From Congeria kusceri (Eukaryota; Mollusca; Bivalvia; Myida; Dreissenidae), in assembly GCA_027627225.1 (NCBI GenBank), contig CM051029.1, positions 14,706,159 to 14,770,158 of the forward strand: 64,000 bases of DNA, read 5' to 3'. The translations under genes and the position numbers were made by a program. Positions 1-10,689 of this stretch are shown piece by piece. How positions within the stretch are numbered: the first letter of the stretch is position 1; each line of letters starts with the position of its first letter. Below the pieces are notes generated by a model. It had not been told where the DNA came from. It saw nothing but the letters and a program-made list of their open reading frames with translations, and made no database searches.

Positions 1-734
1 CTAAGTGACAAAGTCGTATTGTAGCGGTATATTCATTACCCTTGTGGCGCTTCTAGTTTTTGCCTCCCTGGCATACAGTTTTGTATTATTGTATTTGACA
101 GTTTTAATGTTTTTATGATTTGACATTGAATGAATTATTTTTTTTAGCCAGGCATATCAACGTAGCTTCTAATTGTCATTTGAGTCGACGTAGCTTACAG
201 TTTTTCAGTAAGCTAGGTTCCCTGGAATGACTTGAGGATGCCTTTGTTAACATAAAACATTTATTGCCTATATTACAATAAAACCAACTAAAGCTTTAAA
301 CATTAAATTCAAGCTAGTTGTATGTATTTGGGCTTGTTTTGAGGCTTTATTTCAAACAAATAGTTTATTGAGTCTATAGGTCAGGTAAAGTAGCTCTTTG
401 TTTACATTCTATCAAAATTATATTCCGTTCACACTGAAATTACACATTGTATGCTATTTCAAAAGGATATCAGTTAGCTAGTTTTCTCCTATAAAAGACT
501 ATGCTGATGTACTTTATTTGAACTTAAGGCAGTTATTCTCAATACAAATATATGGACAAATAATACAAGTTTAGCACCTTTGTTTATAAATGTGTTAAAT
601 TTTTAAGGCCTATTTGCACTTAGGAATGTACAATATTATGTTAAAATGTAAAATGTTATGTTGAACAATAAATGTGTCTCTGTCAGCAAGTTCCTTGGAC
701 AATTTTTATGATAATTATTATTGTTAATTTGAGA
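1..734. other. Left flank, no recognisable gene
   Basis: AT-rich sequence with no convincing reading frame or repeat structure. Confidence 0.5.
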
Positions 735-1460
735 AGGATACTGTCCTTTCCAGCTCACCCGAGCACTATTTGCTCATGGTGAGCTTTTCGCCTTTGTCCG
801 TTGTCTGTCGTCAACATTCACCTTTTGAACACTTTTGCCAATGAAATCATGGCCGAGTTTGAAATAGGGTCATGTGGGGTTGAAAACTAGTTCACTAGGT
901 CAAATTAAAGGTCATATTAAATAAAAAGCTTGTGAACACTCTAGAAGTCACATTTTTGAAGAATCTTCATAAAACTTGATCAAAACAAATTGTTTTGTCT
1001 GAGTTCGAAAATGGATCTGGTCCGTTGACAAACATAGCTGCCAAGGGGCGGGTCAGTTTTCCTTACATGGCAGTAATGAAACATTTTCTGCCCGATCATT
1101 ATGAAATTTGCACATAACATTTGTTCTTTATGATATCTCAGTCGATTTCGACAATGGTTCAGGTCCATTGGAAAACATTGCTTGGGCGGGGGGGGGGGGC
1201 AGTTTTCCTTACATGGATATAGTGAAAACTTGTGAACACTCTTTTTTGTCAAATCTTCATGAAACTCTCTCAGGACATTTGTTATAATGATTCCTCAGCC
1301 AAATTCCAAAATGGTTTGGGTCCATTGAAAAACAGGCTGCCAGAGTGGTGCAGTTTTCCTTATGTGTCCAGTGATATCTTGTGAACACTACCTGCTCAGA
1401 ACAGTTTAGTTCCTTGGGGTCGCAGGTGATCACCTTAGTTCCTTTGGCCCTTGTTGTATA
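735..1460. repeat. Dispersed repeat with three internal tandem units (left flank)
   Basis: Begins with a GAGCAC...GTGAGCT hairpin-like stretch and contains about three diverged units sharing CAGTTTTCCTTACATGG, TTGTGAACACT and GGTCCATTG-x-AAAACA. It ends near GGGGTCGCAGGTGATC. It appears related in style to the hairpin-ended elements inside the array. No coding potential. Confidence 0.55.
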
Positions 1461-2768
1461 TTAAATGACCAGCTGTTGATTCAGTACATGCAGCATAAAT
1501 CTGTTTTCACATGTTTTCAAAACTGGCCAAGCCCAGGGTCATTGTTTGTATTGTTACCACCTGCTACATGATATTACTTCGTTGTACATGCGGCGTTGGG
1601 AGGTATTTGTCAACATGTTCAGCATTACATATTCATATTGAAGGTATATAAATTGTCATTGTAAACACAAGAGCTGTATTTTTAGAATGTATTTAATAAT
1701 GTTCTTGAAAATATGCTGTTATATCTGATAGCCCATATATGTTCAGTTATAGTTTTTTATGTCGCATATAATCATTTATGTTCTATCCGACTATTAAAAC
1801 AGGATAAATTATGTAAACCATATACATCACAATATATTCCGATGATCTACTTGTTTGCCCTTTGCGTACTTTAAATGTCTTTTAGAGCGCCATTGGACAA
1901 TCTAAAGTGATCGTTACACAGATTTAATTTCTTTCCTGTCTATTTTAACCGTTTTTATCCCTGTTAATTTGGTTATAAACTGTCACATAAATTATTAGTT
2001 TTGAAAATAAACTGTTCGGTTGATCTTCTTTGGTATGACGAGTGTAAAATAAATAAAACACTAATACAGTCCTGTGGTATTGTTGTCATTCTATTGAAAT
2101 TATTTAACTTAGGATGTTATCTCTACAAATGTTTGCATGTAGTCTGTAGAGCGTCCGAAAAAGTGCTACCTAAAGTACTAGATGCCTATGTCCAAGTTGA
2201 AAAATCAATGAACTTGCAAAAAATGTACGTTAACGACAGCTTAGATGAAGCATATTCTATATTTACTATTGGTGAAATAGTGGACTCTAAAAGTTCAATG
2301 TTTGTCACATAGCCCGAAAACAAAAGAATATGGTTTATTAATGAGTAAATTAAAAAAATATAAACTGTTGACTAAAGATGGTGTCTTGTTTATGAGTAAT
2401 TATAAGATGAAATTTTGTAAATGATAAAGCGATTGATTTTTCGATGTAAGTGGTGAATGTATTCATCTGATGATCTGGAGTATTCAAATCCAGAAGAGAG
2501 AAATTGCTTTCTTTTATCCTTGTACTATTCTTTGAACTGTTTTGCTCCTGTGCTCAAATAAAGACCCTTAATTTTAAAATATACATATAGTAATTCGAAC
2601 AAGTCCCGTAAAGTACCCATTTCACTAGTACACATGCGGTAAGGCTTGTGAATTCGAAAGCGTTAATACTGCTGAAATGTTTTATAATTGAAAACAGCTT
2701 TAATCATATATGTATAGCAAAAGTGTAAGGTATATAATTGATACATAAGAGGTCCATTTGCGTAAAAT
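1461..2768. other. Left flank with one weak plus-strand frame
   Basis: Mostly AT-rich with no recognised feature. A 103-codon frame at 2001-2312 (plus) is followed by AATAAA at 2558. It has no recognisable domain and its composition looks random, so I do not call it a gene, though a terminal exon of a gene to the left cannot be excluded. Confidence 0.35.
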
Positions 2769-2900
2769 ATATACCTTTCCTAAGTCTGCCTAATGACGGC
2801 GATAGTGTTTGTCTGCCTAAAGTGTATTTGGTACATGAGTGTCTGCCTAAAGTGTACATTGTCAGTGGTAAAAATTAGGCAGACCTAAAAAAAGGTATAT
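2769..2900. mobile_element. Short foldback (MITE-like) element
   Basis: Ends are inverted repeats of about 25 bp: ATATACCTTTCCTAAGTCTG at the left against AGGTATAT preceded by TTAGGCAGACCTAA at the right. The word GTCTGCCTAA recurs inside. It is non-coding, and related GTCTGCCTTA words follow at 3017-3055. Confidence 0.5.
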
Positions 2901-3071
2901 CTTAAACGCTCACACATTCCCTTTTAATACTTCAAAGGCATGCACGTCATTAAGTTTTAAAACATATTTTGCAAAGAACACTGATTTATATGAAAGTTTC
3001 ATCATTGTATATATATGTCTGCCTTATGCTGGTTTAAGTGACAAGTCTGCCTTATCCTGAAAGCAGATAAA

Positions 3072-3117
3072 TATATATATATATACACATATATATACAT
3101 ATACATATATATATATA
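3072..3117. repeat. (TA)n-rich microsatellite
   Basis: Alternating TA/CA dinucleotides, unique to the left flank. Confidence 0.85.
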
Positions 3118-3119
3118 AC

Positions 3120-3320
3120 AAAACTGAAAACACGTCGCATGGGTTAAAAAATTGCATTTATTTGAAATATGTCGACCGGTTTCGCCAAGCTCATCAGGGC
3201 ATATCACACATAAATAATGACGTTTTAATTGTCAAAGTGACGACGTCAATTAACAACGTCGTTTCTGTTGACTTCAAATGTCACAAATATTATAAGAAAC
3301 TAAAGCCGTTGTTAAATTTG
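3120..3320 (-). mobile_element. Probable fragment of a Penelope-like element or retrozyme
   Basis: Contains the hammerhead motif and a following stretch rich in GACGTC/AACGTCG words. It runs straight into the (TC)10 tract that begins the duplicated array and is preceded by a TA-rich microsatellite. No coding sequence. Its extent is a guess. Confidence 0.4.
3167..3204 (-). ncRNA. Minimal hammerhead ribozyme motif (Penelope-like / retrozyme type)
   Basis: On the minus strand the order is ATATGCC, CTGATGA (3197-3191), a stem-loop GC-TTG-GC, GAAA (3183-3180), CCGG, then TC and GACATAT. This has both invariant core boxes and the TC before the expected cleavage point. ATATG and CATAT pair as stem I, GC/GC forms stem II and the palindrome CCGG would be a very short stem III. 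Such minimal hammerheads are known in animal Penelope-like elements and retrozymes and may act as dimers. The surrounding 3120-3320 is probably a fragment of such an element; no reverse transcriptase is visible. Confidence 0.65.
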
Positions 3321-3340
3321 TCTCTCTCTCTCTCTCTCTC
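3321..3340. repeat. (TC)10 tract at left edge of array
   Basis: Ten TC dinucleotides between unique flank and unit 1. The tracts at the internal edges are about three times longer. Confidence 0.95.
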
Positions 3341-5596
3341 TGGATACTTTAGGACGTAAAACGGGGACAATACACCATAACCTGGGATCTGGGGACTCCC
3401 ATTTGCAAACATCAAATACGCTGTTCTCCGAGTATTTTCTCATTGCCTTACCTCCCTTACACCACAAACGGCTGTTCAAGCTAATATCATCAAATTTATT
3501 TTTCGGATGAGAGACAGTGTGTGGGACGAGAGACGGTAATAATCTGGGGACGCGAGTTATATGACCATGGGGACAAGAGAGACCGTGGGGCAGGGACACG
3601 TCCCCACCATGTCTCTCTAGAGATACTATAACGAGGACAACAGAGAGTATTAAGTTGGGACATGTCCCCATTCAATGCAAATAATCTCTCAGAGATAGTA
3701 TCATGTGAGGACAAATCTCATAGACAGTTCCTTTGAAATCATTGTAATCATTAATGGATCATCTTCAATGCTCTTTTCGCATTGTAACATATATTTTAAG
3801 AATATGATTTTCTAAACGATGCCATGAGTAGGAATACAGCTGTCCTTAGTAGCACGATAACCTCATCCTGTGTGTTCACTGGGAGCGATTTCGTCCGGAT
3901 TATGCATCTAGCTCCAAGTTGGAGCTGCCCTGACATCAGAAAGCTAGTGGCTTAACTTCTTATGCTTGCGTAGCACGAGTTCGCATGATGCCTCATGCAT
4001 CTGGTAGCTATGGGCTGATCGGTACTGTTCCCGGACATCTGGTGCTTGTTTAAGAAAATAGTATCATTACACGTCGATGATAAGGTTATTACCAGGACCG
4101 AATAACCTGCACAGTGCATAAGACCTGATATTGACAGCCAAATGTTGAGAATAGTTTCACGTCACTAAACAGTTGCATAGAATACAGTTGTACGACTAAT
4201 AAACGGAAATTGGAAAATCCTAATTGCTAAGTGTTAAGTCCCCTGATCGTATTTACCATAGTATACAACCGAGCCCGTCAACATAACAGTAACATCTACA
4301 GCAGCGAAGTACAATTTAACATTTAGAACCGACCATTTGTGCTGACTATTTGACTGCTACAATTAATTGAACTAGGTTGTTTAACAAATAGTTCGGTTGT
4401 CGTAGCTTTACAATTTCCTTTGTAAGTTTATTTGTTCCATACATTAGAAATCAAAGTACCAGTTAAAATTATAACGTGTTTGAAGAAATTTGAATTCAAT
4501 CAACGGACAAAATAATCATGTTATGTGTATTTCAAGAAACAAAATGGTTTATACTTAATAACTCTTATAATTACATCCTACAAATTCATGAGAGAACATG
4601 CAAAAACTGTTTAGTGTAGTCCAAGCCCAATTATAGAATGTCCACTGCTACATGTGATCAAATTTAAATACATTTCATCAGCGAGACAATTATGGCTTTT
4701 ACAGACCTGCATGAAAGAATTTTGTTACAAAGCAAAATCACAATTGCTGTAACACCACACCAGGCTCGACTATTATCCCTACTTTGTAAGTGCACAAAGG
4801 ATTATAAATTTGTTTCAAATGCATGTCCAATTTTTGGGACTTTATCACTGACTTTAGGTATCCATTGTACAAAATAATACATAGATACCTGGACAGGGTA
4901 TACTTTTTTGTATATTTTGATAGCTATTTATGTAAAAATATGATTTTGGCATTTTAAAACTAAAAAATCTCCGATAAGAAAATCAGCAACTTTTGCGAGT
5001 GGAGTTGCCATAATTCATGAGCATGCTGTTGAAAATCGTATTTAGTGAGCATTTTTTTACCCTACGGTAAATATTGTGTGCACTAAATTATGATGCTTAA
5101 GACTTTATTTCATTATTTTTTTGTCATGAAATTAACATAGCTGCATGCAGTCTCAAAATCAGCAAAGCTTCAAAGGCACATAACTCTTGTAATAATCCAT
5201 CTGGACTCTTCAAACCTAAATCTGGTGCATCAAGCACTGGGAAGACACACGAGAAGTTTTAATGAAATATTTCAAGTAGTTATTAAGATATATGTAGTTG
5301 CACGCAAAACGGCAAGTGTAATGGCAACGACGGACGAAGTGATCACTATGTGTCCACCAAGCTATGTCGACAAATGAAAAAAGCGTTGAAAACGTATCCT
5401 TTCAAGAATTTTTTATTGAACAAGTTACATTCATCCTTTCTTAAAAAGTAACTCAACAAATTCAAGAATTTAATGCAATATTGAGCCTAAATAAGCACAT
5501 GGTATTTTTAGTTTTAAAGTACATTTCAAAAAGACAGCTTGATCAGCTTATAAATAGTTTTTAATATATTTTCTTTTAAATATTTTTACCAGACTT
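3341..5596. other. Start of unit 1, non-coding
   Basis: The first 380 bp carry repeated GGGGAC/GTCCCC and CTCTCTAGAGA words related to the minisatellite in intron 3. The remainder shows no gene. Equivalent stretches are at 32867-35121 and 62771-64000. Confidence 0.55.
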
Positions 5597-6690
5597 GCTA
5601 AAAATACAACTAAGGAAATACACAATATTCAGCAGACTTGTAGTACAAATCAAGGGACAAATATTGCATACATGTACATCAAGTTTTAACTCAAAGAATT
5701 CACTCACACTCCACATCCAGACGAGGTAAAAATACAACTAAGGAAATACACAATATTTAGCAGACTTGCAGTACAAGTCAAGAGACAAATATTGCATACA
5801 TGTACATCAAGTTTTAACTCAAAGAATTCACTCACACTCCACAACCCCTGAGGTAAAAATACAACTACGGAAATACACAATATTTAGCGGACTTGTAGTA
5901 CAAGTCAAGGGACAAATATTGCATACATGTATATCAAGTTTTAACTCAAAGAATTCACTCACACTCCACAACCCCTGAGGTAAAAATACAACTAAGGAAA
6001 TACACAATATTTAGCGGACTTGCAGTACAAGTCAAGGGACAAATATGGCATACATGTATATCAAGTTTTAACTCAAAGAATTCACTCACACTCCACATCC
6101 AGACGAGGTAAAAATACAACTAAGGAAATACACAATATTTAGCAGACTTGCAGTACAAGTCAAGGGACAAATATTGCATACATGTACATCAAGTTTTCAC
6201 TCAAAGAATTCACTCACACTCCACATCCAGACGAGGTAAAAATACAACTAAGGAAATACACAATATTTAGCAGACTTGCAGTACAAGTCAAGGGACAAAT
6301 ATTGCATACATGTACATCAAGTTTTAACTCAAAGAATTCACTCACACTCCACAACCCCTGAGGTAAAAATACAACTAAGGAAATACACAATATTTAGCGG
6401 ACTTGCAGTACAAGTCAAGGGACAAATATTGCATACATGTATATCAAGTTTTCACTCAAAGAATTCACTCACACTCCACATCCAGACGACGTAAAAATAC
6501 AACTAAGGAAATACACAATATTTACCAGACTTGCAGTACAAGTCAAGAGACAAATATTGCATACATGTACATCAAGTTTTAACTCAAAGAATTCACTCAC
6601 ACTCCACAACCAGACGACGTAAAAATACAACTAAGGAAATACACAATATTTAGCGGAGTTGTAGTACAAGTCAAGGGACAACTATTCTGT
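5597..6690. repeat. 127-128-bp minisatellite, about 9 units (unit 1)
   Basis: The phrase GTAAAAATACAACTA recurs at 5726, 5853, 5980, 6108, 6236, 6363, 6491 and 6619, spaced 127 or 128 bp, with a first diverged unit from about 5597. Units alternate between CCACATCCAGACGAGG and CCACAACCCCTGAGG variants. The short frames inside it are by-products. Confidence 0.92.
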
Positions 6691-6959
6691 TTGCAAAGTA
6701 CAATTAACAATGAAAACAAAATATGATGCACACCATGGCAAAAGGGTCTTAAAGGCAAAATAATAGTCAACTAACTTAAAATGCTTGCAATTTGGCCAAT
6801 GTTGACACCAAGTAGAAAGACTGTTGGTGCTTTTTTGTCATAATAGGACATCATTTCTTCCAGTTTTGTGAAACAAAATAAACAATATGTGAACATCATT
6901 CAAACTGAAGATCATGTGGGCAGTACACCTAACAATCTTTACTGGGATAAACCAGTACT

Positions 6960-7255
6960 CAACTCCTAGCGCTAAGTTGTATAAGATTGGGCAAAAATAT
7001 GACATCTAGAGTGGTAACAAGCCTTTTCTTTCAATTGCTCCTGGTACATAGGTTTTGACCTGAGGTGACTCACTTTGCACTCATCATAAGATATCAATAA
7101 GATTACTTTTCTTAGCAAGTTTCATGAAGTTTAGACAAAAATGTGCCCTCTATCGAGTGGTAACAAGGCATATGATGACAGACAACCGATGACACACAAC
7201 GGACAAAACGCGACCACACAAGTTCACCATCAGCACTTCATGCTCAGTTAAGCTA
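6960..7255. mobile_element. Decayed hairpin-ended repeat (unit 1)
   Basis: Ends in ATCAGCACTTCATGCTCAG followed by TTAAGCTAAG, a worn version of the hairpin-CTAA end seen in the elements at 8635, 13634 and 23868. GAGTGGTAACAAG words recur inside. Unit 2 has it at about 36484-36779. Confidence 0.45.
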
Positions 7256-7289
7256 AGAATGAATATGGTGTTGCTTTATTTGCTGTCAA

Positions 7290-7800
7290 AATCCAATTGC
7301 CCTGTATTAGCAAGATCCCTTTTACAGGTAATCAATCTCAATAATCAATGGTCCAATTGTCAGAAATAAGGATATCAGTAAAACTGAAGGATGCTCCCCA
7401 ATATGCATTGTCAAACAATATAAATGCAAGGATAAGGGCAGAGATATTAAAATGACTAATTTCAGAAATTCAAGCGGAACATCCTGCTTATATGCACACC
7501 ACTCGGCAATGAAGCTTCCCATAAAATTTCATTGAAATCTGGCCAGTAGTTGCTGAGAAATAGCCCGGACAAGAATTTATGCACTATACCCTAATTTGAT
7601 AAATTTTCAAGGTCCCATATGAGAAAAACCATTGAAGTGGAACGTCCTGGTAGTATGCACACCTCCTCTTGGTAATCAAGCTTTCCATAAAGTTTTGGTG
7701 AATTACAGCCAGTAGTTGCTGAGAAATAGCCCGGACAATAAAGTGGTACGGAAGGACGGACATCTTTAAGCCTATCACCTATATCACAATAAACTTTAGC
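7290..7800. repeat. Repeat with two to three ~180-bp units (unit 1)
   Basis: AGTAGTTGCTGAGAAATAG followed by CCCGGACAA occurs at about 7546 and 7722, marking tandem units. Unit 2 lacks 7437-7549. Confidence 0.6.
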
Positions 7801-8634
7801 TTTTTAAATGGTTAAAGGATACACACTATGCAAATTGAGTGTTTAACATGCTTTATGTAGCTAATATTCATGTAGTTTTTTAATTTTCTGTTTTTGACAA
7901 TTAGAACATCCCGAGATTCATTTCCTTTAAACACTACATGTTAAACTATATTTAAAGTATGCATTACAAAAATAGAAATTATAACAAACAATTTTGAAAA
8001 GAATCAATTGAACGGCTTAAGATCATGTAACTGTGAACAAACCTTGGTGCAAAAATCGTATCAGGAAGCAATTTAAATTGTTGTTTTTTTGTGATTTGGT
8101 CATTCCTCTAAATGAAACTTTTTTAAATGCCAATTTGAATTAACTATGAGTTATATTTACCAATGAACGGTATTGTTTCAAAGGAAAACTGTAAGTTTGG
8201 TTGCAACGTGATATTTGTTTCTGAACGCAAGCCTATTATGAAATAGCTCTCGCATATCTACAGTGAAAGCAGTATGAAAGTACAACTCAGAGAATAAAAC
8301 TTGTACATAAAGTCTCAACAATAGCAGCAATACCACTTTTCAAGGTTAAATAAACCATGCTCTATGAATATCTAACAATCTGCACAAATACTACTGATAA
8401 TACAGTGTTTCTGTTCAATATAACATCTTCCAAAAAAATCAGGTTTTCTAACCTAAATACAACACCATGCTACTTGCAATAAAAAGTACATGCAAGTACA
8501 CATCAAATATAAAGATTTAAGAGATTAAAACAAGAGCTGTCAGAGGACAGCGAGCTCAACTATTCAATAAAAATGTAAACCTGAAAAGTTATCTATGTGA
8601 AAATGGACATAACTACCGGAATGCCAAAATACAC

Positions 8635-9820
8635 AACAAGAGGGCCCTAGGAGGCTCACCTGAGACCTTGTAACACAATTGGAATTTGCATCTCCGATGT
8701 GGGGCTTATATTTATCCCAGGGACAAAATTTGAACAATCTTGAACAAACCTCTGGGCCTTGCGGTTTCAGGTAAAGATTTTTAAAGTCATTCTTCTATTT
8801 AAGTCTATATAAACCATGTGACCCCTTGGGTGTGGCCAGATTTGACCCCAGGGGCATAATTTCAACAATCTTTGGGGAGGACCACTATGCAATGTTACAT
8901 ACTACATATAGGAAAACTGTGGGCATTGCCGTTTCAGAGGAGAGAATTTTTAAAGTCATTTTGCTATTTAAGTCTATATAAACCATGTGACCCCCAGGGC
9001 GTGACCAGTTTTGACCCCAGGGGCATAATTTGAACAATATTTGTAGAGGACCACATATACATACCAAATATGAAACCTCTAGGCCTTGAGGTTTCAGAAG
9101 AGAAGAAGTTTAAAGTCATTTTGCTATATAAGTTTATATAAACCATGTGACCCCTATGTTGTGGTCAGTTTAGACCCATGGGGCATAATTTGAACAATCT
9201 TTGGAGAGGACCACTATATTATGTTACATCCCAAATAAGAAACCTCTGGGCCTTGCAGTTTCTGAGGAGATTTTTAAAGTCATTTTGCTAGTCAAGTGTA
9301 TATAAATCATGTGACCCCCGTGGCGTGGCCAGTTTTGACCCTAGGGGCAAAAATTGAACAATATTTGTAGAGGACCAATATAGGATGTTACATACCAAAT
9401 ATGAAACCTCTGGGCCTTGCGGTTTCAGGAGGAGATTTTTAAAGTCATTTTGCTACATGTATATATTCTATATAAACAATGTGACCCCCGGGACGTTGCC
9501 AGTTTTGACCCCAGGGGCATAATTTGAACAATCTTTGTAGAGGACCACTATAGGATGTTACATACCAAATATGAAACATCTGGGCCTTGCGGTTTCAGAG
9601 ATTTTTTAAGTTTACACCTTTTAAATCTATTTTTAGCTCTGGTGACCTACATATGCAGCAGACCGTAAAGATTTGAACAACTTTGAAAGAGGGTCACCCA
9701 ATGATCATTCCTGTGAAGTTTGGTAAAAATCCGCCAAGTGGTTTAGGAGGAGATGTCGTTTGAATGAAAAGTTGACGACGGACGGACGCACGGACGATCA
9801 CAAAAGCTCAGGTGAGCTAA
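8635..9820. mobile_element. Helitron-like non-autonomous element with ~165-bp units (unit 1)
   Basis: Starts with AACAAGAGGGCCCTAG and holds five units of 160-170 bp marked by CATGTGACCCC at about 8818, 8987, 9147, 9311 and 9481. It ends at AGCTCAGGTGAGCTAA (CTAA at 9817-9820). It lies directly beside a second such element. No transposase; the Helitron assignment rests only on the CTAA end seen in sister elements after a hairpin. Confidence 0.55.
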
Positions 9821-10276
9821 AAAGGGGGACATAACTCTGGTGTTACTGGTCTGATCTGGCCCATTAATGAACTCTTCGTCATATATAATCTGTGCAAGTT
9901 TGGTTAAGATTGGCTTAAAAATGAAACCCCTATTGTGTTCACAAGGTGAAAAGTGGTATTTTTTACTAACCAAGTGGCCATAACTCTGCTGTTATTGATC
10001 CGATCTGGCCCATTATCGAACTCATCCAAGATCTTGTGGTCATACATAATCTGTGTAAGTTTGGTCAAGATTGGCTATGAAATAAAGTCTTTATTGTGTC
10101 ACAAAGTTATATATGGCAAATCTTATGGTCATATACAATCTGTGCAAGTTTAGGTAATATTGGGTAAGAGTTGCAGTCACTATTGTGTTCACAAGCCAAA
10201 TGTTGACGGACAGACGACGGACAAAAGACGGTCATCAATAGCTCAACCTTGAGCACTTCCTGCTCAGGTGAGCTAA
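9821..10276. mobile_element. Second Helitron-like element, abutting the gene's stop codon (unit 1)
   Basis: Contains about three units with CATAACTCTG-type starts and CTGTGCAAGTTTGGT, then a GACGGACAGACGACGG stretch, the hairpin TGAGCACTTCCTGCTCA, GGTGAG and CTAA ending at 10276. The gene's stop codon is at 10281-10283. Confidence 0.6.
10090..10095 (-). terminator. Candidate poly(A) signal for copy 1
   Basis: AATAAA on the minus strand about 190 bases past the stop codon, inside the repeat element that abuts the gene. It is the nearest canonical hexamer I noticed. Confidence 0.3.
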
Positions 10277-10280
10277 TAAT

Positions 10281-10501
10281 CTAATTATGCAACAATCTTT
10301 TTGCATTTTTCAGTTTTTGTTGGGCCATCGCCCATACTTGATGCTTCAGTTTCAACCAAGGAATTTTTTTAAGTTCATTGTTTTGAGTCTGCAAAACTGC
10401 CAAGTCTGCTTTTATGGGCGGTTTTTTTTCACGAACTGATTTCAACACGCAAGACATTAGTGCAGCCTTCTCACCATCTGTCCATTTTCTTTTAGAGGTC
10501 A
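10281..10501 (-). CDS. Last exon, SANT/Myb-like C-terminal domain (copy 1)
   Basis: The acceptor TTGCAG is followed by 72 codons and a TAG. The peptide begins LTSKRKWTDGEKAALMS and later has IPWLKLKHQVWAMAQQKLK. The two spaced Trp regions and basic helical pattern resemble a SANT/Myb-like fold; a comparable W-x-x-E-E-K...W module ends many relatives of the recombinase-like family (recalled, not searched). It probably contacts DNA or chromatin. A repeat element ends four bases beyond the stop codon. Confidence 0.7.
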
Positions 10502-10649
10502 CTGCAACACGACAAAAATGAACATATACAAATGGGCAATTGTAAATACTTACACTCAGTAGCAAGAAAAGGTAAATATTGAATGCAAGCAATGTCACAA
10601 CTGTGTACCATAGCTGCATAACTACTAAATTGTGTAGAACAAGTTTACA

Positions 10650-10689
<40 letters not shown>

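Noticed and set aside
2001..2312. 103-codon plus-strand frame in the left flank
   Set aside because: No domain recognised, no supporting splice context beyond chance, random-looking composition.
3850..4060. GC-richer stretch that looked like a possible exon or tRNA-like gene
   Set aside because: No long open frame with splice borders and no tRNA-like cloverleaf or B-box found.
5766..6622. Plus-strand frames with repeated peptides in the 127-bp minisatellite
   Set aside because: Unit length is not a multiple of three, so frames break each unit; no start, splice or domain evidence.
9743..9973. Small minus-strand frames in the Helitron-like elements
   Set aside because: Fall in non-coding tandem units; no transposase or replication-initiator motif.
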